Positions 26,247 to 34,731 of a stretch of DNA of 64,000 nt are shown here, piece by piece. Positions within the stretch are counted from its first letter, which is position 1, and each line of letters opens with the position of its first letter. A model generated the notes under the pieces. The model was not told the DNA's origin. It was given only the letters and a program-made list of their open reading frames with translations, and did not search any database. Source of the stretch: an uncultured Flavobacteriaceae bacterium (GTDB lineage Bacteria > Bacteroidota > Bacteroidia > Flavobacteriales > Flavobacteriaceae); the NCBI GenBank assembly GCA_947501845.1, contig CANMXP010000001.1, positions 310,001 through 374,000 of the forward strand, in the 5' to 3' direction. The translations under genes and the position numbers were made by a program.

Positions 26247-26693
26247 TCAATAACTTCCTTCTTCTAGTACTTCATGACCATATTTCTTGGAATAAGCTTG
26301 AATTTCTTCAAAATCATCCTGCGACAATTGCGTCAATTTATCGAAAAAATCAAAAGTTCCAGAGGGGGTGAATGTTCCTATTAAACGGCCTTCGGTATCA
26401 CCTACATTTGTAAACTTATGAGGCACACCTCTTGGTATATAAAGAAATGTTCCTGTAGGAGCCTCTGATTCGGTTTCTTCAACCTGTAATGTAAACTCGC
26501 CTTGCAGAACATGAAGGCTCTCATCATTTTTATGATGGATATGTAATGGGGCTCCTTTTCCTGCTGGTACTATTAACTCAAAATAGTCAAGCAAATCGCC
26601 TGTCACACTTTTATAAGTTCGATAAATGGCATCGAAACCTGTAATTTTCGTTTTTTGCCCCTCGTTCGGTTTTACTAGTCTTGATTCACTCAT
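26247..26693 (-). CDS. Cupin domain protein
   Basis: 148 aa, single-domain cupin. Motif 1 is GKGAPLHIHHKNDESLHVLQGEFTL (G-x5-HxH-x3/4-E-x6-G), and motif 2 is GTFLYIPRGVPHKFTNVG (G-x5-PxG-x2-H). The metal ligands H, H, E and the second-motif H are all present, so it probably binds a divalent metal. It could be an oxygenase, isomerase or binding protein; the family is too broad to choose. It is the last of three closely spaced genes (SRPBCC protein 30 bp before it, DyP peroxidase before that). Confidence 0.85.
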   Translation of the reverse strand: MSESRLVKPNEGQKTKITGFDAIYRTYKSVTGDLLDYFELIVPAGKGAPLHIHHKNDESLHVLQGEFTLQVEETESEAPTGTFLYIPRGVPHKFTNVGDTEGRLIGTFTPSGTFDFFDKLTQLSQDDFEEIQAYSKKYGHEVLEEGSY

Positions 26694-26723
26694 AGATTTT
26701 CTATTTAATTTTGTTTTAGTTAT

Positions 26724-27176
26724 TTATAGTGGGAACCGTTTTAACAGTTCGTCAAAACCTCTTTGATAGAAATCGGAAATAGCATCTTCTTTATAATAAA
26801 ATGTTGCAATCCATTGTACTATGCTTGTGCCTCCCTTTAGATCGAATACTCGCAAATCTGAATAATACTTATGAATCATCTCGCCCCATTCACCCGCATG
26901 CCATTTGTAGCGATAGTGAAAATCATCATTGTCCATCATAACTAATTCTTCGATAGCTTTAGGCTGACCAGGAAATGTAAGAAGCCTACGCATTTGGCGA
27001 GTTTCTGTTTGTTCCTTGATAACCTCAAGTTCGGTAATATCGGGATGCCATTCATGAATCGTATAAAAACCTCCAATAACTTCCCAAACTTTTTCTGCTG
27101 AAGCTCCAACTTCTATAGATTGCACAACTCTCCAATCTTTGTAACCTTGTTCTTTTTCTGTAATAACTTGTTCCAT
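26724..27176 (-). CDS. SRPBCC (START/Bet v1-like) family protein
   Basis: 150 aa. The opening VVQSIEVGASAEKVWEVIGGFYTIHEWHPDITELEVI is the polyketide-cyclase/dehydrase (SRPBCC) signature for a hydrophobic-cavity helix-grip fold, and it ends with a long C-terminal helix (DAISDFYQRGFDELLKRF). Members bind or act on lipid-like, aromatic or polyketide ligands. Placed between DyP peroxidase and cupin genes, a role in an oxidative tailoring pathway is a reasonable inference. No ligand can be named. Confidence 0.8.
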   Translation of the reverse strand: MEQVITEKEQGYKDWRVVQSIEVGASAEKVWEVIGGFYTIHEWHPDITELEVIKEQTETRQMRRLLTFPGQPKAIEELVMMDNDDFHYRYKWHAGEWGEMIHKYYSDLRVFDLKGGTSIVQWIATFYYKEDAISDFYQRGFDELLKRFPL

Positions 27177-27201
27177 AATAATTACTTGTTAATGATTAGT
27201 G

Positions 27202-28731
27202 TTAAGAATGATTTATTTTGAAGTTTTTGCAAAAGGAGATGCTTGGTGCAAAAAAATATTCGCCGCCTCGTACCTTTACCAGATCCTGATAACTAAAATC
27301 AATGACGACCTTTTTTCCTTCTATTTGAAGCTGCCATTTTTTTGCTACTTTGTCTGGGTTTGCATTTTGCCATCCAGTAATCGGGTCTGTACCAGTTCCT
27401 TCATTAAGAAAGTTTGGGTTATCTGACCAAGCACACTGCATGACTAAAAATTGTTGTTCAATATCACTTTGACATGAGAGAAAAAGTAATCCAGCATCTG
27501 TCCACTCAGAAGATGGTGACATATCTTTAGAACCATAGCTTATGCCTCTACGGGCAATACGATGATTACGTTCACTGCGCATTGGAACTCGGCTTTTCCT
27601 ATTGGTATCACCTCTTGGGTTCGTTTTTCGAATATGTGCCTGAAATGGACACCCTAAACCCTCTGTATCGTTATCATAATTAAAATTATTTAACAAGGGT
27701 TTTGTGGTTTCCCTTGAGTTTGTTGTTACTAAAGTGCCATCTTTAAACCTCCCAAATGCAAGAGCACCGGCAAGTTCTTGATCTACCTCACCTTCAACCG
27801 CATTAGAAATTAATGAGGCAAACTGTTTTGTCTGGTCATTAAAACCTTTTATATTTTGCTGCATTTTACGATATACGAAGTAGGATCCGAAACTATTTAC
27901 TGCAGAACGCCCTCCTGGGTCATTAACAGCAATTAGACCAAAAGATGCCGACGGATCGTACAGATCTGTTCCTTCTTTTTCCTCCCAATTCTTAAAATCG
28001 GATTTAAAAAATGTAGGATTACTAATGCCGTCTGCAAATCCAAAATGTTCTACAACCTTTCCCTTTTCGTTTCTTAATGTATAACCTTTTTCAATAGATA
28101 TAATAGTGGCTGTTCCTTCTATTTCGGCCTTGATCTTTTCTACAGCTTTGTCTAAATAGTTTTCACTCTTTTTAGATTCTAAACTTTCTCCACCGTAAGC
28201 AAGTATTAATAATGCATCAATGCTTTGTTTAAAAGGTAGTTCCCAATTATTAGGATTATCATTCAAGGGATTGATAGTACGCTTGTGCAACCCATCTGGT
28301 CCTGTATCATATCTAAACTCAAAGTCTTTCATTCCTGCTCGAAAGGCCTTATCATCTGGAATATTTTTATCTTCTATTCCAAGAGCCTTAAAGCCAGAAT
28401 AACTTAACATAAAACCAGTAAATAGATGTTCTCTTCCTGTATCCTTAAAATCTAGTGATGTTTTATGCTGTTCTAAAGCAGACGTTAGTCTTAATCCTAT
28501 TTTACCTACCCATTCCCTATTGCGGACAGAATCACCAATAAATTGTAAAAACAAATGCCTGGAGTGGGAACGCCCATGACTCTTTAAAATATTACCCTGA
28601 AGATCTTCAAAAACAACAGATAAATCTGGATCATTTATATCAAGCTGCGATTGACTTAATCTAATGGCAGGTTGATTAAGATCTGAGGTGGTATTTTGGT
28701 CTTGGTTAATTTTGGTAGATTCTATTTTCAC
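27202..28731 (-). CDS. DyP-type (dye-decolorizing) haem peroxidase
   Basis: 509 aa, no signal peptide. The DyP signature GFADG lies at residues 231-235 (FGFADGISNP), carrying the distal Asp. The proximal haem-ligand region RNHRIARRGISYG has His at about residue 390, and the distal Arg is probably in the second beta-alpha domain. The first 40 residues look disordered. DyP enzymes use hydrogen peroxide to oxidise dyes, phenols and other aromatics. Many DyPs are encapsulin cargo, but no encapsulin gene is nearby and the C-terminus (FCKNFKINHS) lacks a clear loading peptide. Cotranscribed with SRPBCC and cupin genes, and 169 bp downstream of the Het-C operon. Confidence 0.85.
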   Translation of the reverse strand: MKIESTKINQDQNTTSDLNQPAIRLSQSQLDINDPDLSVVFEDLQGNILKSHGRSHSRHLFLQFIGDSVRNREWVGKIGLRLTSALEQHKTSLDFKDTGREHLFTGFMLSYSGFKALGIEDKNIPDDKAFRAGMKDFEFRYDTGPDGLHKRTINPLNDNPNNWELPFKQSIDALLILAYGGESLESKKSENYLDKAVEKIKAEIEGTATIISIEKGYTLRNEKGKVVEHFGFADGISNPTFFKSDFKNWEEKEGTDLYDPSASFGLIAVNDPGGRSAVNSFGSYFVYRKMQQNIKGFNDQTKQFASLISNAVEGEVDQELAGALAFGRFKDGTLVTTNSRETTKPLLNNFNYDNDTEGLGCPFQAHIRKTNPRGDTNRKSRVPMRSERNHRIARRGISYGSKDMSPSSEWTDAGLLFLSCQSDIEQQFLVMQCAWSDNPNFLNEGTGTDPITGWQNANPDKVAKKWQLQIEGKKVVIDFSYQDLVKVRGGEYFFAPSISFCKNFKINHS

Positions 28732-28900
28732 ATCCTAAAAATAGGAAAAAAATCTATTTAACAAAAAAAAAGCTACATTTATTGTAAGATAAAGAGTTAA
28801 TAAAATGCATTTCGTAGAACAAAAGCTTCGTTTAACTCTGTATATGCTTATCACTATTTTAATTATCTGAAAAACACTTTAAAACATTAAGTATCAATAA

Positions 28901-31150
28901 TTAACTATTCAAAGGATTCAAAACATTATCTCCCCAAGGTGCTGGATCTACATCTTTTTCTAATTTGATATACAATTTTTCTAATTTTTCTTTCTCTCGC
29001 TCTCTTTCTTCTGCATTTCGGTTACGCATTCTATCGATTATGGCCTGTAAATTATTGGTTATAAAACCTATCTGAGGTTTGTCATTAATATCTTCATAAT
29101 CTGGAATTTTCCCTGTAGACCTAAATGTTTCCAACACTTCGCGTTCCCACATATTAGGATTTATATGAGGGAACCTAAGCAGATGACGTATGATGGAAGA
29201 CCATCTTATTCCTCTATTTGCTCCGCCGTTTTGTATTTCTGTGGTCATAATAGTAGCAACAATAGTTGAGGCCATGGTTGCCAGAGCTCTTGCTTCTTCA
29301 AATAAGGGCTGTGATTTTGGAGTATCTTTTGCCAAAACTGAATGGTTACCTACCGTTTCACCTGATGCACCATTATCTGAAGCTTTATTTAAAATTTCTC
29401 TTTTACCACGCCTGTCCAATTCAACGCTTCTTTTTATACTAATATCAAAATCTTTTTGGGCCATGGTCAAAAATTGTAAAAGAAACCTTCCTACGCCTCC
29501 AACAGCATCAGAGAGCGAAGATTGAAATTGTTTATCCATTTTCAAATCAATTTCAAAAGCTTTTCGAAATGCTTCTTCTGCCTGATCGTTTAAATAGCCC
29601 CGTTCTTTAAGCTTAGTAATACCATCTTCATATTTACCTTCCTCTAATTGAACACGATGCTCTCTCTGTCTAGCAGCAAGAATATCTGCATCTTCTACCA
29701 TCTCCCTGCGATATGTTTCATTAAAAAGTGCCTGCATTAAAACTAACTCCGATTCAGATATTGGTGTATTAAACGGCAACTCATCCTGAGCTATATTTTC
29801 TGGGTTCCCTGGTGTATTGGCTCGTTTTATATACTTATCTATATCCTCTACAACAAATTCTAAATTACCAATAGCACCTATCATAGTATGAAACATGTCT
29901 TTTTCTCCAAAACCTCCTGTATATATTAAATCATACGCTGGTTTCGAATCATCAGTACTTTGATCGGACTTCGATTTAAAAAGTGGATAACGTAGTCTTC
30001 TATAAAGTTTTCTAAGCCATCTCGTTTTACCACCTACTATTTCTCTTATTCTTCTATTTTCTTCGGCATCTTCTGAATAATTATGAGGACTAGAAAAGTC
30101 ATATGCTTTACTATAGCCTCCTTCACTATCTGGTGGATTATCTACTTTATAATTTCGATAGTTATCCAAAGCGTGCTCGGCAAACCAATTTTCAAAACTT
30201 TCTACGGACATACTGGAACGGGTTGCTTTTAACTCATTCCAAAGTCTTAACTCTACATAATTAGAATGAAAAAAATAATCTTCAACAGCATGTAAAATAT
30301 GCCCCATTCTTGCCAATACATCATGCCTATTTCTGTTTTGTGATGATGTACGTTTAAATTTTTTCCAATCGTATTCGATCAATATAAGCTCTTCTACAAT
30401 ATATTTTAGCTGTTCTTCCAAATAAATGATTAAGCCTCTGCGTCCTTTTTGATATCTGCGCTTGCGCTGTCTAGCAATTCCAGATTCTGTATAGGGTGGA
30501 AAATCTACATGCTCATGAGGGTAATATTGCGTGTAAGATCTTGATTCATCATTATGACCACCCCCTTTAAAAACCCTATCAATTTCTGCAGAAGCTATGT
30601 TTATTCCAGAAAACATACCTGGTAGCATGGTATCTATCCTCGCTCTTTTAGGGATATCGTCTGCAAATATAATATGTGTAATCCCCAAACAAAGCTGTTC
30701 GAAAAATTGAGCCAGTTTTCCATATCGTCTGTTCTTGGGTGTTGCTTTTCCCATTAAGACATCCATCCACTGTGTCGCTTTACCAAAACCTATTGCTGCA
30801 ATTGGAAACAGAATATATTCTGTTATAAGAAGACTGGACACAGCTAGTGCAGATTTTGCTGCACCACTTTTATTTTTTTTATCAATAAAATCTATGATTG
30901 ATGGAATAAGTGCCACACCCGCTAAAACAATATTGGTTCCAATAACATATGGGTTTTCCCTAAATGCAGCTCTAGCTTGATTAAATATTGTTTTTTTTGC
31001 AGAAAGATGTGCATATGGGTCTCTAAATTGAGAAATATCGGTTAAAAAATTACCGAGCTCCATAAAGGCATAATCTTCATCACCTCTAATATCACGAATC
31101 TTTTCTTGGTAATATTTATAGATCTCTCCATGCCTTTTTATTTCCCCCAT
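28901..31150 (-). CDS. Het-C-like membrane protein
   Basis: 749 aa. Hydrophobic segments at about residues 55-75 (VIGTNIVLAGVALIPSIIDFI) and 95-120 (LAVSSLLITEYILFPIAAIGFG) suggest a membrane hairpin. The region DTMLPGMFSGINIASAEIDR (about 168-187) and RMGHILHAVEDYFFHSNYVEL (about 280-300) carries the His/Asp-rich pattern that I associate with bacterial proteins related to fungal Het-C (heterokaryon incompatibility, PF07217), possibly a phospholipase C-like metal site. The C-terminal half is charged and helical. It is the last gene of a quartet with a coiled-coil protein, a conserved 594-aa protein and a Trypco1-like protein, which suggests a conflict or membrane-damage role (inference). Confidence 0.65.
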   Translation of the reverse strand: MGEIKRHGEIYKYYQEKIRDIRGDEDYAFMELGNFLTDISQFRDPYAHLSAKKTIFNQARAAFRENPYVIGTNIVLAGVALIPSIIDFIDKKNKSGAAKSALAVSSLLITEYILFPIAAIGFGKATQWMDVLMGKATPKNRRYGKLAQFFEQLCLGITHIIFADDIPKRARIDTMLPGMFSGINIASAEIDRVFKGGGHNDESRSYTQYYPHEHVDFPPYTESGIARQRKRRYQKGRRGLIIYLEEQLKYIVEELILIEYDWKKFKRTSSQNRNRHDVLARMGHILHAVEDYFFHSNYVELRLWNELKATRSSMSVESFENWFAEHALDNYRNYKVDNPPDSEGGYSKAYDFSSPHNYSEDAEENRRIREIVGGKTRWLRKLYRRLRYPLFKSKSDQSTDDSKPAYDLIYTGGFGEKDMFHTMIGAIGNLEFVVEDIDKYIKRANTPGNPENIAQDELPFNTPISESELVLMQALFNETYRREMVEDADILAARQREHRVQLEEGKYEDGITKLKERGYLNDQAEEAFRKAFEIDLKMDKQFQSSLSDAVGGVGRFLLQFLTMAQKDFDISIKRSVELDRRGKREILNKASDNGASGETVGNHSVLAKDTPKSQPLFEEARALATMASTIVATIMTTEIQNGGANRGIRWSSIIRHLLRFPHINPNMWEREVLETFRSTGKIPDYEDINDKPQIGFITNNLQAIIDRMRNRNAEEREREKEKLEKLYIKLEKDVDPAPWGDNVLNPLNS

Positions 31151-31168
31151 AACTAAATGTGTTTACAC

Positions 31169-31498
31169 TTATGAAGTTGGCACCATTGAAGTTAAATCGC
31201 CTGTTCCTCCTTCGGCCCATTTAATTTTAACATGAAAATTTGCCTCATCTGTTCCCTGCGTTACGGCAAAACGCTCTTGACCATTTACTGCTTTTATACC
31301 AAATGTTATTTCAAACTCTTGTGGTTTATGATTTGGAGACATGGCGTTTATTTCTTGAGATGAAATAATAGCAATATCTTTAATAACCCCCATAGAACCA
31401 GATAAATTGCTTCCAGGAGAAATACGATCATCTCCTCCAGGACTTATCTCAACTAATATGGGCTCATTATCACTGTAATATTGTTTATATGTTGACAT
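31169..31498 (-). CDS. Trypco1 (CU044_2847 family)-like small protein
   Basis: 109 aa. The pattern PILVEI near the start, a helix (MGVIKDIAIISSQEINAM), then PQEFEITFGIKAVNGQERFAVTQGTDEANFHVKIKWA is that of trypsin-co-occurring domain 1, known from predicted bacterial conflict systems where it accompanies trypsin-like proteases. No protease is encoded in this window, so the partner here would be the Het-C-like and 594-aa proteins. It lies 18 bp before the Het-C gene and 21 bp after the 594-aa gene. Assignment is by remembered motif. Confidence 0.6.
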   Translation of the reverse strand: MSTYKQYYSDNEPILVEISPGGDDRISPGSNLSGSMGVIKDIAIISSQEINAMSPNHKPQEFEITFGIKAVNGQERFAVTQGTDEANFHVKIKWAEGGTGDLTSMVPTS

Positions 31499-31519
31499 GT
31501 AGTTTCATTTAAAATTAAA

Positions 31520-33304
31520 TTAAGGGGCTTCATCTTCTGCTAAATAAATGGGTAATTCATCTGTCGTTGTATCCAGCCATACAAGACTGGTAGGTACTTT
31601 CATGAGCCAAGTGGAAGGATCATCTTTGCTTATTTCTACATCTCTATCCATATCATCGACAGTAATACTTGCTAATTCTTCAACCAGAGAACGATCAAAA
31701 TGTGTATCAAATGCAAATGGTACACTACTATCCCAATCGTATCTACCTGTAGCTTGATAAAATAATGTAGCATAATTAAATACAGGGTTAACTGGGATTA
31801 AAACTCTTGCCGCTCCTGATTTTAAAAATTTTTCAAATAAAGGATCAGTATCCTCTATAGCTAGTGTGTCTAACCATTTACCTCTACGTCCCCAGTAATA
31901 GGGGAAAAATTCATAGGTCATATTTTTCCAATCAAACGCCTTTTCAAAAAATTGGATTTTATCACTTTCGGCAAAAGTTCTAGAAAGTGCTATATCTGGA
32001 TATCCATTACTACCTGCAAAAACTCGGTTTAAATCATTAAATCTATAAAATAGACCTCTTGCACCATACATAAACAAAGAGATACAGCTTTTTTTAAGCT
32101 CTTGGCGTTCTACCTCTCTATTAATTACTGGGTTTCTTCCTGTAATTTGTACGCCATCTTGGATCTCTGCCGCTGCTAACTTTTCTTCATAGTCTAAAAC
32201 TTGTTTTTGAAAAGCATTCATAATAGCATTATAGGTTTCTATTTGCCATTTTTCAAAAGCTTCAGTCGTTAATTGGCAATAGATATTGACATGGAGAAGG
32301 AAATTCTCAACTTTTTTACCATAAACACCAATTGGTATTTTATCGGTATGAGATGCTATTGAAAGTGCATTCCAATTCATTTTAAAATAGGAACCATCAT
32401 AATACCACCAATCTGCTTGTGCAGTATGGCCTCCTGTATAAAAATAACCATCTGGAATTTTGAGGTCGTCGATTGAAATAGACCATGCTTGTTCTTTTTG
32501 AAAAGTTCTTGCAATAACTCTTGATAAGGTAATACTATGAGGTGGCGGCGGACTAACCCCTTGAACATTATATTTTTCAATCTCTGCCAAATAATTTGTA
32601 CGACTTAAACCACTTGCGGTTATAGTTGGTTTTATGGGCTCTTCTGGCAATATTAAGTTTTCTAGTTTATATTGTTGGGCATGAATAAAGAATGCTGCAG
32701 GTTCTGGTACTGTAAACTCATACATTAAGCGCTTACCATAATTTACAACTTTAGCTCTATAGTATTTATCTACCCATCTGTAAATCCCTGAAATATGTTC
32801 TTCTCCTAGAGAATTATCGAAACCATGCTCATTTATTTCTTCGGTTTCATGCAAAGAACGGCTGGTTCTTTCTTCTCTTGTTTTTTCTATAATTCGAGAT
32901 AAAGAACGCTCTGAAATATCTTTGGCGTAATTCACAGCATTTTTGTTAGATTCTACTGTAGAATTGGATGAAGCAAATTTTGCATAAGCACTTGCCTCAA
33001 CAGGTCCATAACTTACAGAAACATCAACTCCTGCTTTAAAGGAAGAGTCTGAACGAATTGTTTTTTGTGATTCTTTTTGAAGCTCAAACCGTTCTGTACT
33101 CTGTAAATCTTTTAAGTTTTCTTCGCTAAGATCTGAAGAGGTAAAAATAATATCTTCATTTTGATTTAACTGCCTATGCTTTCTATTCCTTTTTTCACTT
33201 TTAAGCACATTTTCAATATGAGCAATTTCTCCTGCTTCATAATTTACTAATTTTTGCTTGACCACTTGAAGGTCGCCTATAAATGGTTTTATTCGAGAAG
33301 TCAT
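31520..33304 (-). CDS. Conserved large protein of the Het-C operon, unknown function
   Basis: 594 aa, no signal peptide. It starts with FIGDLQVVKQKLVNYEAGEIAHIENVLKSEKRNRKHR, a well-conserved motif that I recall from proteins of unknown function in several phyla. A SYGPVEASAYAKFASSNS beta region and a helical arm with paired charges (ISERSLSRIIEKTREERTSRSLHETEEINEHGFDN) follow, then HISGIYRWVDKYYRAKVVNYGKRLMYEFTVPEPAAFF. The C-terminal half is mixed alpha/beta (WWYYDGSYFKMNWN; FFEKAFDWKNMTYEFFPYYWGRRGKW). It follows the coiled-coil gene with a 1-bp gap, so they are translationally coupled and may form a complex. Confidence 0.6.
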   Translation of the reverse strand: MTSRIKPFIGDLQVVKQKLVNYEAGEIAHIENVLKSEKRNRKHRQLNQNEDIIFTSSDLSEENLKDLQSTERFELQKESQKTIRSDSSFKAGVDVSVSYGPVEASAYAKFASSNSTVESNKNAVNYAKDISERSLSRIIEKTREERTSRSLHETEEINEHGFDNSLGEEHISGIYRWVDKYYRAKVVNYGKRLMYEFTVPEPAAFFIHAQQYKLENLILPEEPIKPTITASGLSRTNYLAEIEKYNVQGVSPPPPHSITLSRVIARTFQKEQAWSISIDDLKIPDGYFYTGGHTAQADWWYYDGSYFKMNWNALSIASHTDKIPIGVYGKKVENFLLHVNIYCQLTTEAFEKWQIETYNAIMNAFQKQVLDYEEKLAAAEIQDGVQITGRNPVINREVERQELKKSCISLFMYGARGLFYRFNDLNRVFAGSNGYPDIALSRTFAESDKIQFFEKAFDWKNMTYEFFPYYWGRRGKWLDTLAIEDTDPLFEKFLKSGAARVLIPVNPVFNYATLFYQATGRYDWDSSVPFAFDTHFDRSLVEELASITVDDMDRDVEISKDDPSTWLMKVPTSLVWLDTTTDELPIYLAEDEAP

Positions 33305-33305
33305 C

Positions 33306-34559
33306 TTATTTTAAATTTTTAATTTCGTTAATATCTGATTCTGAAAGTTTTCTTTTCACCTTTACAAAAACTTTTCCTTTAGGGATGATCCTTTCTATAG
33401 TCATTAGTTTTTCCAATTCTGCCGTTTTTTTTGCTATTTCATTTTCTAATTTTGATACAACCTCAGGCGATGTGGTTAGCTCTAAGTCTATTTTGTTTCT
33501 AGATAAAACCTTTTTGGTATTCTTTAACTTTATTTCGCTCATTTTTAGCATCCAAGACACCTGCTCTGAGTTTTTTGATGGCGGCGATGCAAACAATGAG
33601 CCTTTTTTTAAATTGGATGCATCTAACGTACCAAAATTTGAAGCACTAAAAGGAACGTTGTCTGAAGTGTTTTGGGTGTTGGTTTCTGATGTTTTTTTGC
33701 TTTCTGACCTTAAATTTTTAAATTCTTTGTCAACATATTTTTGATAATTAACAAGCGATTGATTGAGAGAATCAATGGAAGCTTGTACATTAGCCAAAGC
33801 CTTGTCTTCACTTTTTAAATCATCACATTTAACATCGCCTTTTATCTGCGTTTTTAATCTAGCAGTAAATATTTCTTCTACTTCGTTTTTAGCAAGGTTT
33901 AATTTTTCAATTTCTTTTCTTTTAAGATGAATTTCTTTTATTCTGGATAAATAAGGGTTATCATTATCTTTAGTTTTATCAATTTCTTTTGAATCATCTT
34001 CATCTTTGGTAAAAAGTTCCTTTGGAATGATTGGTGTTAACTTATTATAATTGTTTACCAGTTCAATTTTATCATTTGCAATCTGTTCTGAATTAATACC
34101 TTCCCATAATCTTAAAAGCTTAATCCACCTAACAATAACATCTCTATCTTCTGGTGATTCATGACTTAAAAGGTTTGCATAAAAGCTATCCCAAATTTGA
34201 TCTTTAAGGATTAAGAAATCCTTATTAATAATTTTAATATCTAATCCAATTTCTTCTACTAACTTTTCCTTAAACACCTTTAAATCGTTGGCATTATTTA
34301 AATTAATAGCACTTTTTATTAATTTTTCGATATTATCCAGATTGGACTCATAAGCAGCCCAAGTTCTTGAATTCTTGAAGTAAGTATTTGATGACTGATA
34401 GGCTTTTGCTAACTTTACTTTTTCTTTGAAGTTATGCGATTTTGAAAGCTTTTCTCTAAGCACAGACCTTATTCCTGTTAAATCATATTTTGGATTGATT
34501 CCAGGAACTTTTTGAGGCGGTCGAATAGAAACAAACTTAAAGGTATTCTCCGTTTTCAT
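33306..34559 (-). CDS. Coiled-coil protein, first gene of the Het-C operon
   Basis: 417 aa. A short beta-like N-terminus (FKFVSIRPPQKVPG) is followed by helical, highly charged sequence, with likely coiled coils at about residues 225-305 (RIKEIHLKRKEIEKLNLAKNEVEEIF...) and 355-400 (VVSKLENEIAKKTAELEKLMTIER). No signal peptide and no enzyme motif. It is separated by one base from the 594-aa gene downstream and has motif site B 86 nt upstream. A scaffold or structural partner is the simplest guess. Confidence 0.55.
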   Translation of the reverse strand: MKTENTFKFVSIRPPQKVPGINPKYDLTGIRSVLREKLSKSHNFKEKVKLAKAYQSSNTYFKNSRTWAAYESNLDNIEKLIKSAINLNNANDLKVFKEKLVEEIGLDIKIINKDFLILKDQIWDSFYANLLSHESPEDRDVIVRWIKLLRLWEGINSEQIANDKIELVNNYNKLTPIIPKELFTKDEDDSKEIDKTKDNDNPYLSRIKEIHLKRKEIEKLNLAKNEVEEIFTARLKTQIKGDVKCDDLKSEDKALANVQASIDSLNQSLVNYQKYVDKEFKNLRSESKKTSETNTQNTSDNVPFSASNFGTLDASNLKKGSLFASPPSKNSEQVSWMLKMSEIKLKNTKKVLSRNKIDLELTTSPEVVSKLENEIAKKTAELEKLMTIERIIPKGKVFVKVKRKLSESDINEIKNLK

Positions 34560-34622
34560 AATGAGTTATTAAAAGTGATTATCTTTATTTAACTCAAACT
34601 TCTAAATAATATAAACAACTGT

Positions 34623-34671
34623 CAATAGGGAAAAAACCTAATTAACAAGGGTGTTTACCCCTAATTTTCAT
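34623..34671 (-). promoter_or_regulatory. Candidate regulatory motif (site B) upstream of the Het-C operon
   Basis: The 26-nt element at 34646-34671 reads on the minus strand ATGAAAA, TTAGGGGT, AAACACCC, TTG; GGGGT and ACACCC form a short inverted repeat. It matches site A at 18 of 26 positions. A second shared piece, CCCTATTG (about 34623-34630), follows it, and the same octamer overlaps the end of site A. It lies 86 nt upstream of the ATG at 34559. Confidence 0.4.
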
Positions 34672-34731
34672 GTAAAACGATTTGAGAATGTCATGGAGAA
34701 TAACTATAAAATTTGCCCAGGCTATTATTTT

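Noticed and set aside
27202-28731. Encapsulin cargo role for the DyP peroxidase
   Set aside because: No encapsulin gene is adjacent and no clear targeting peptide is seen at the C-terminus.
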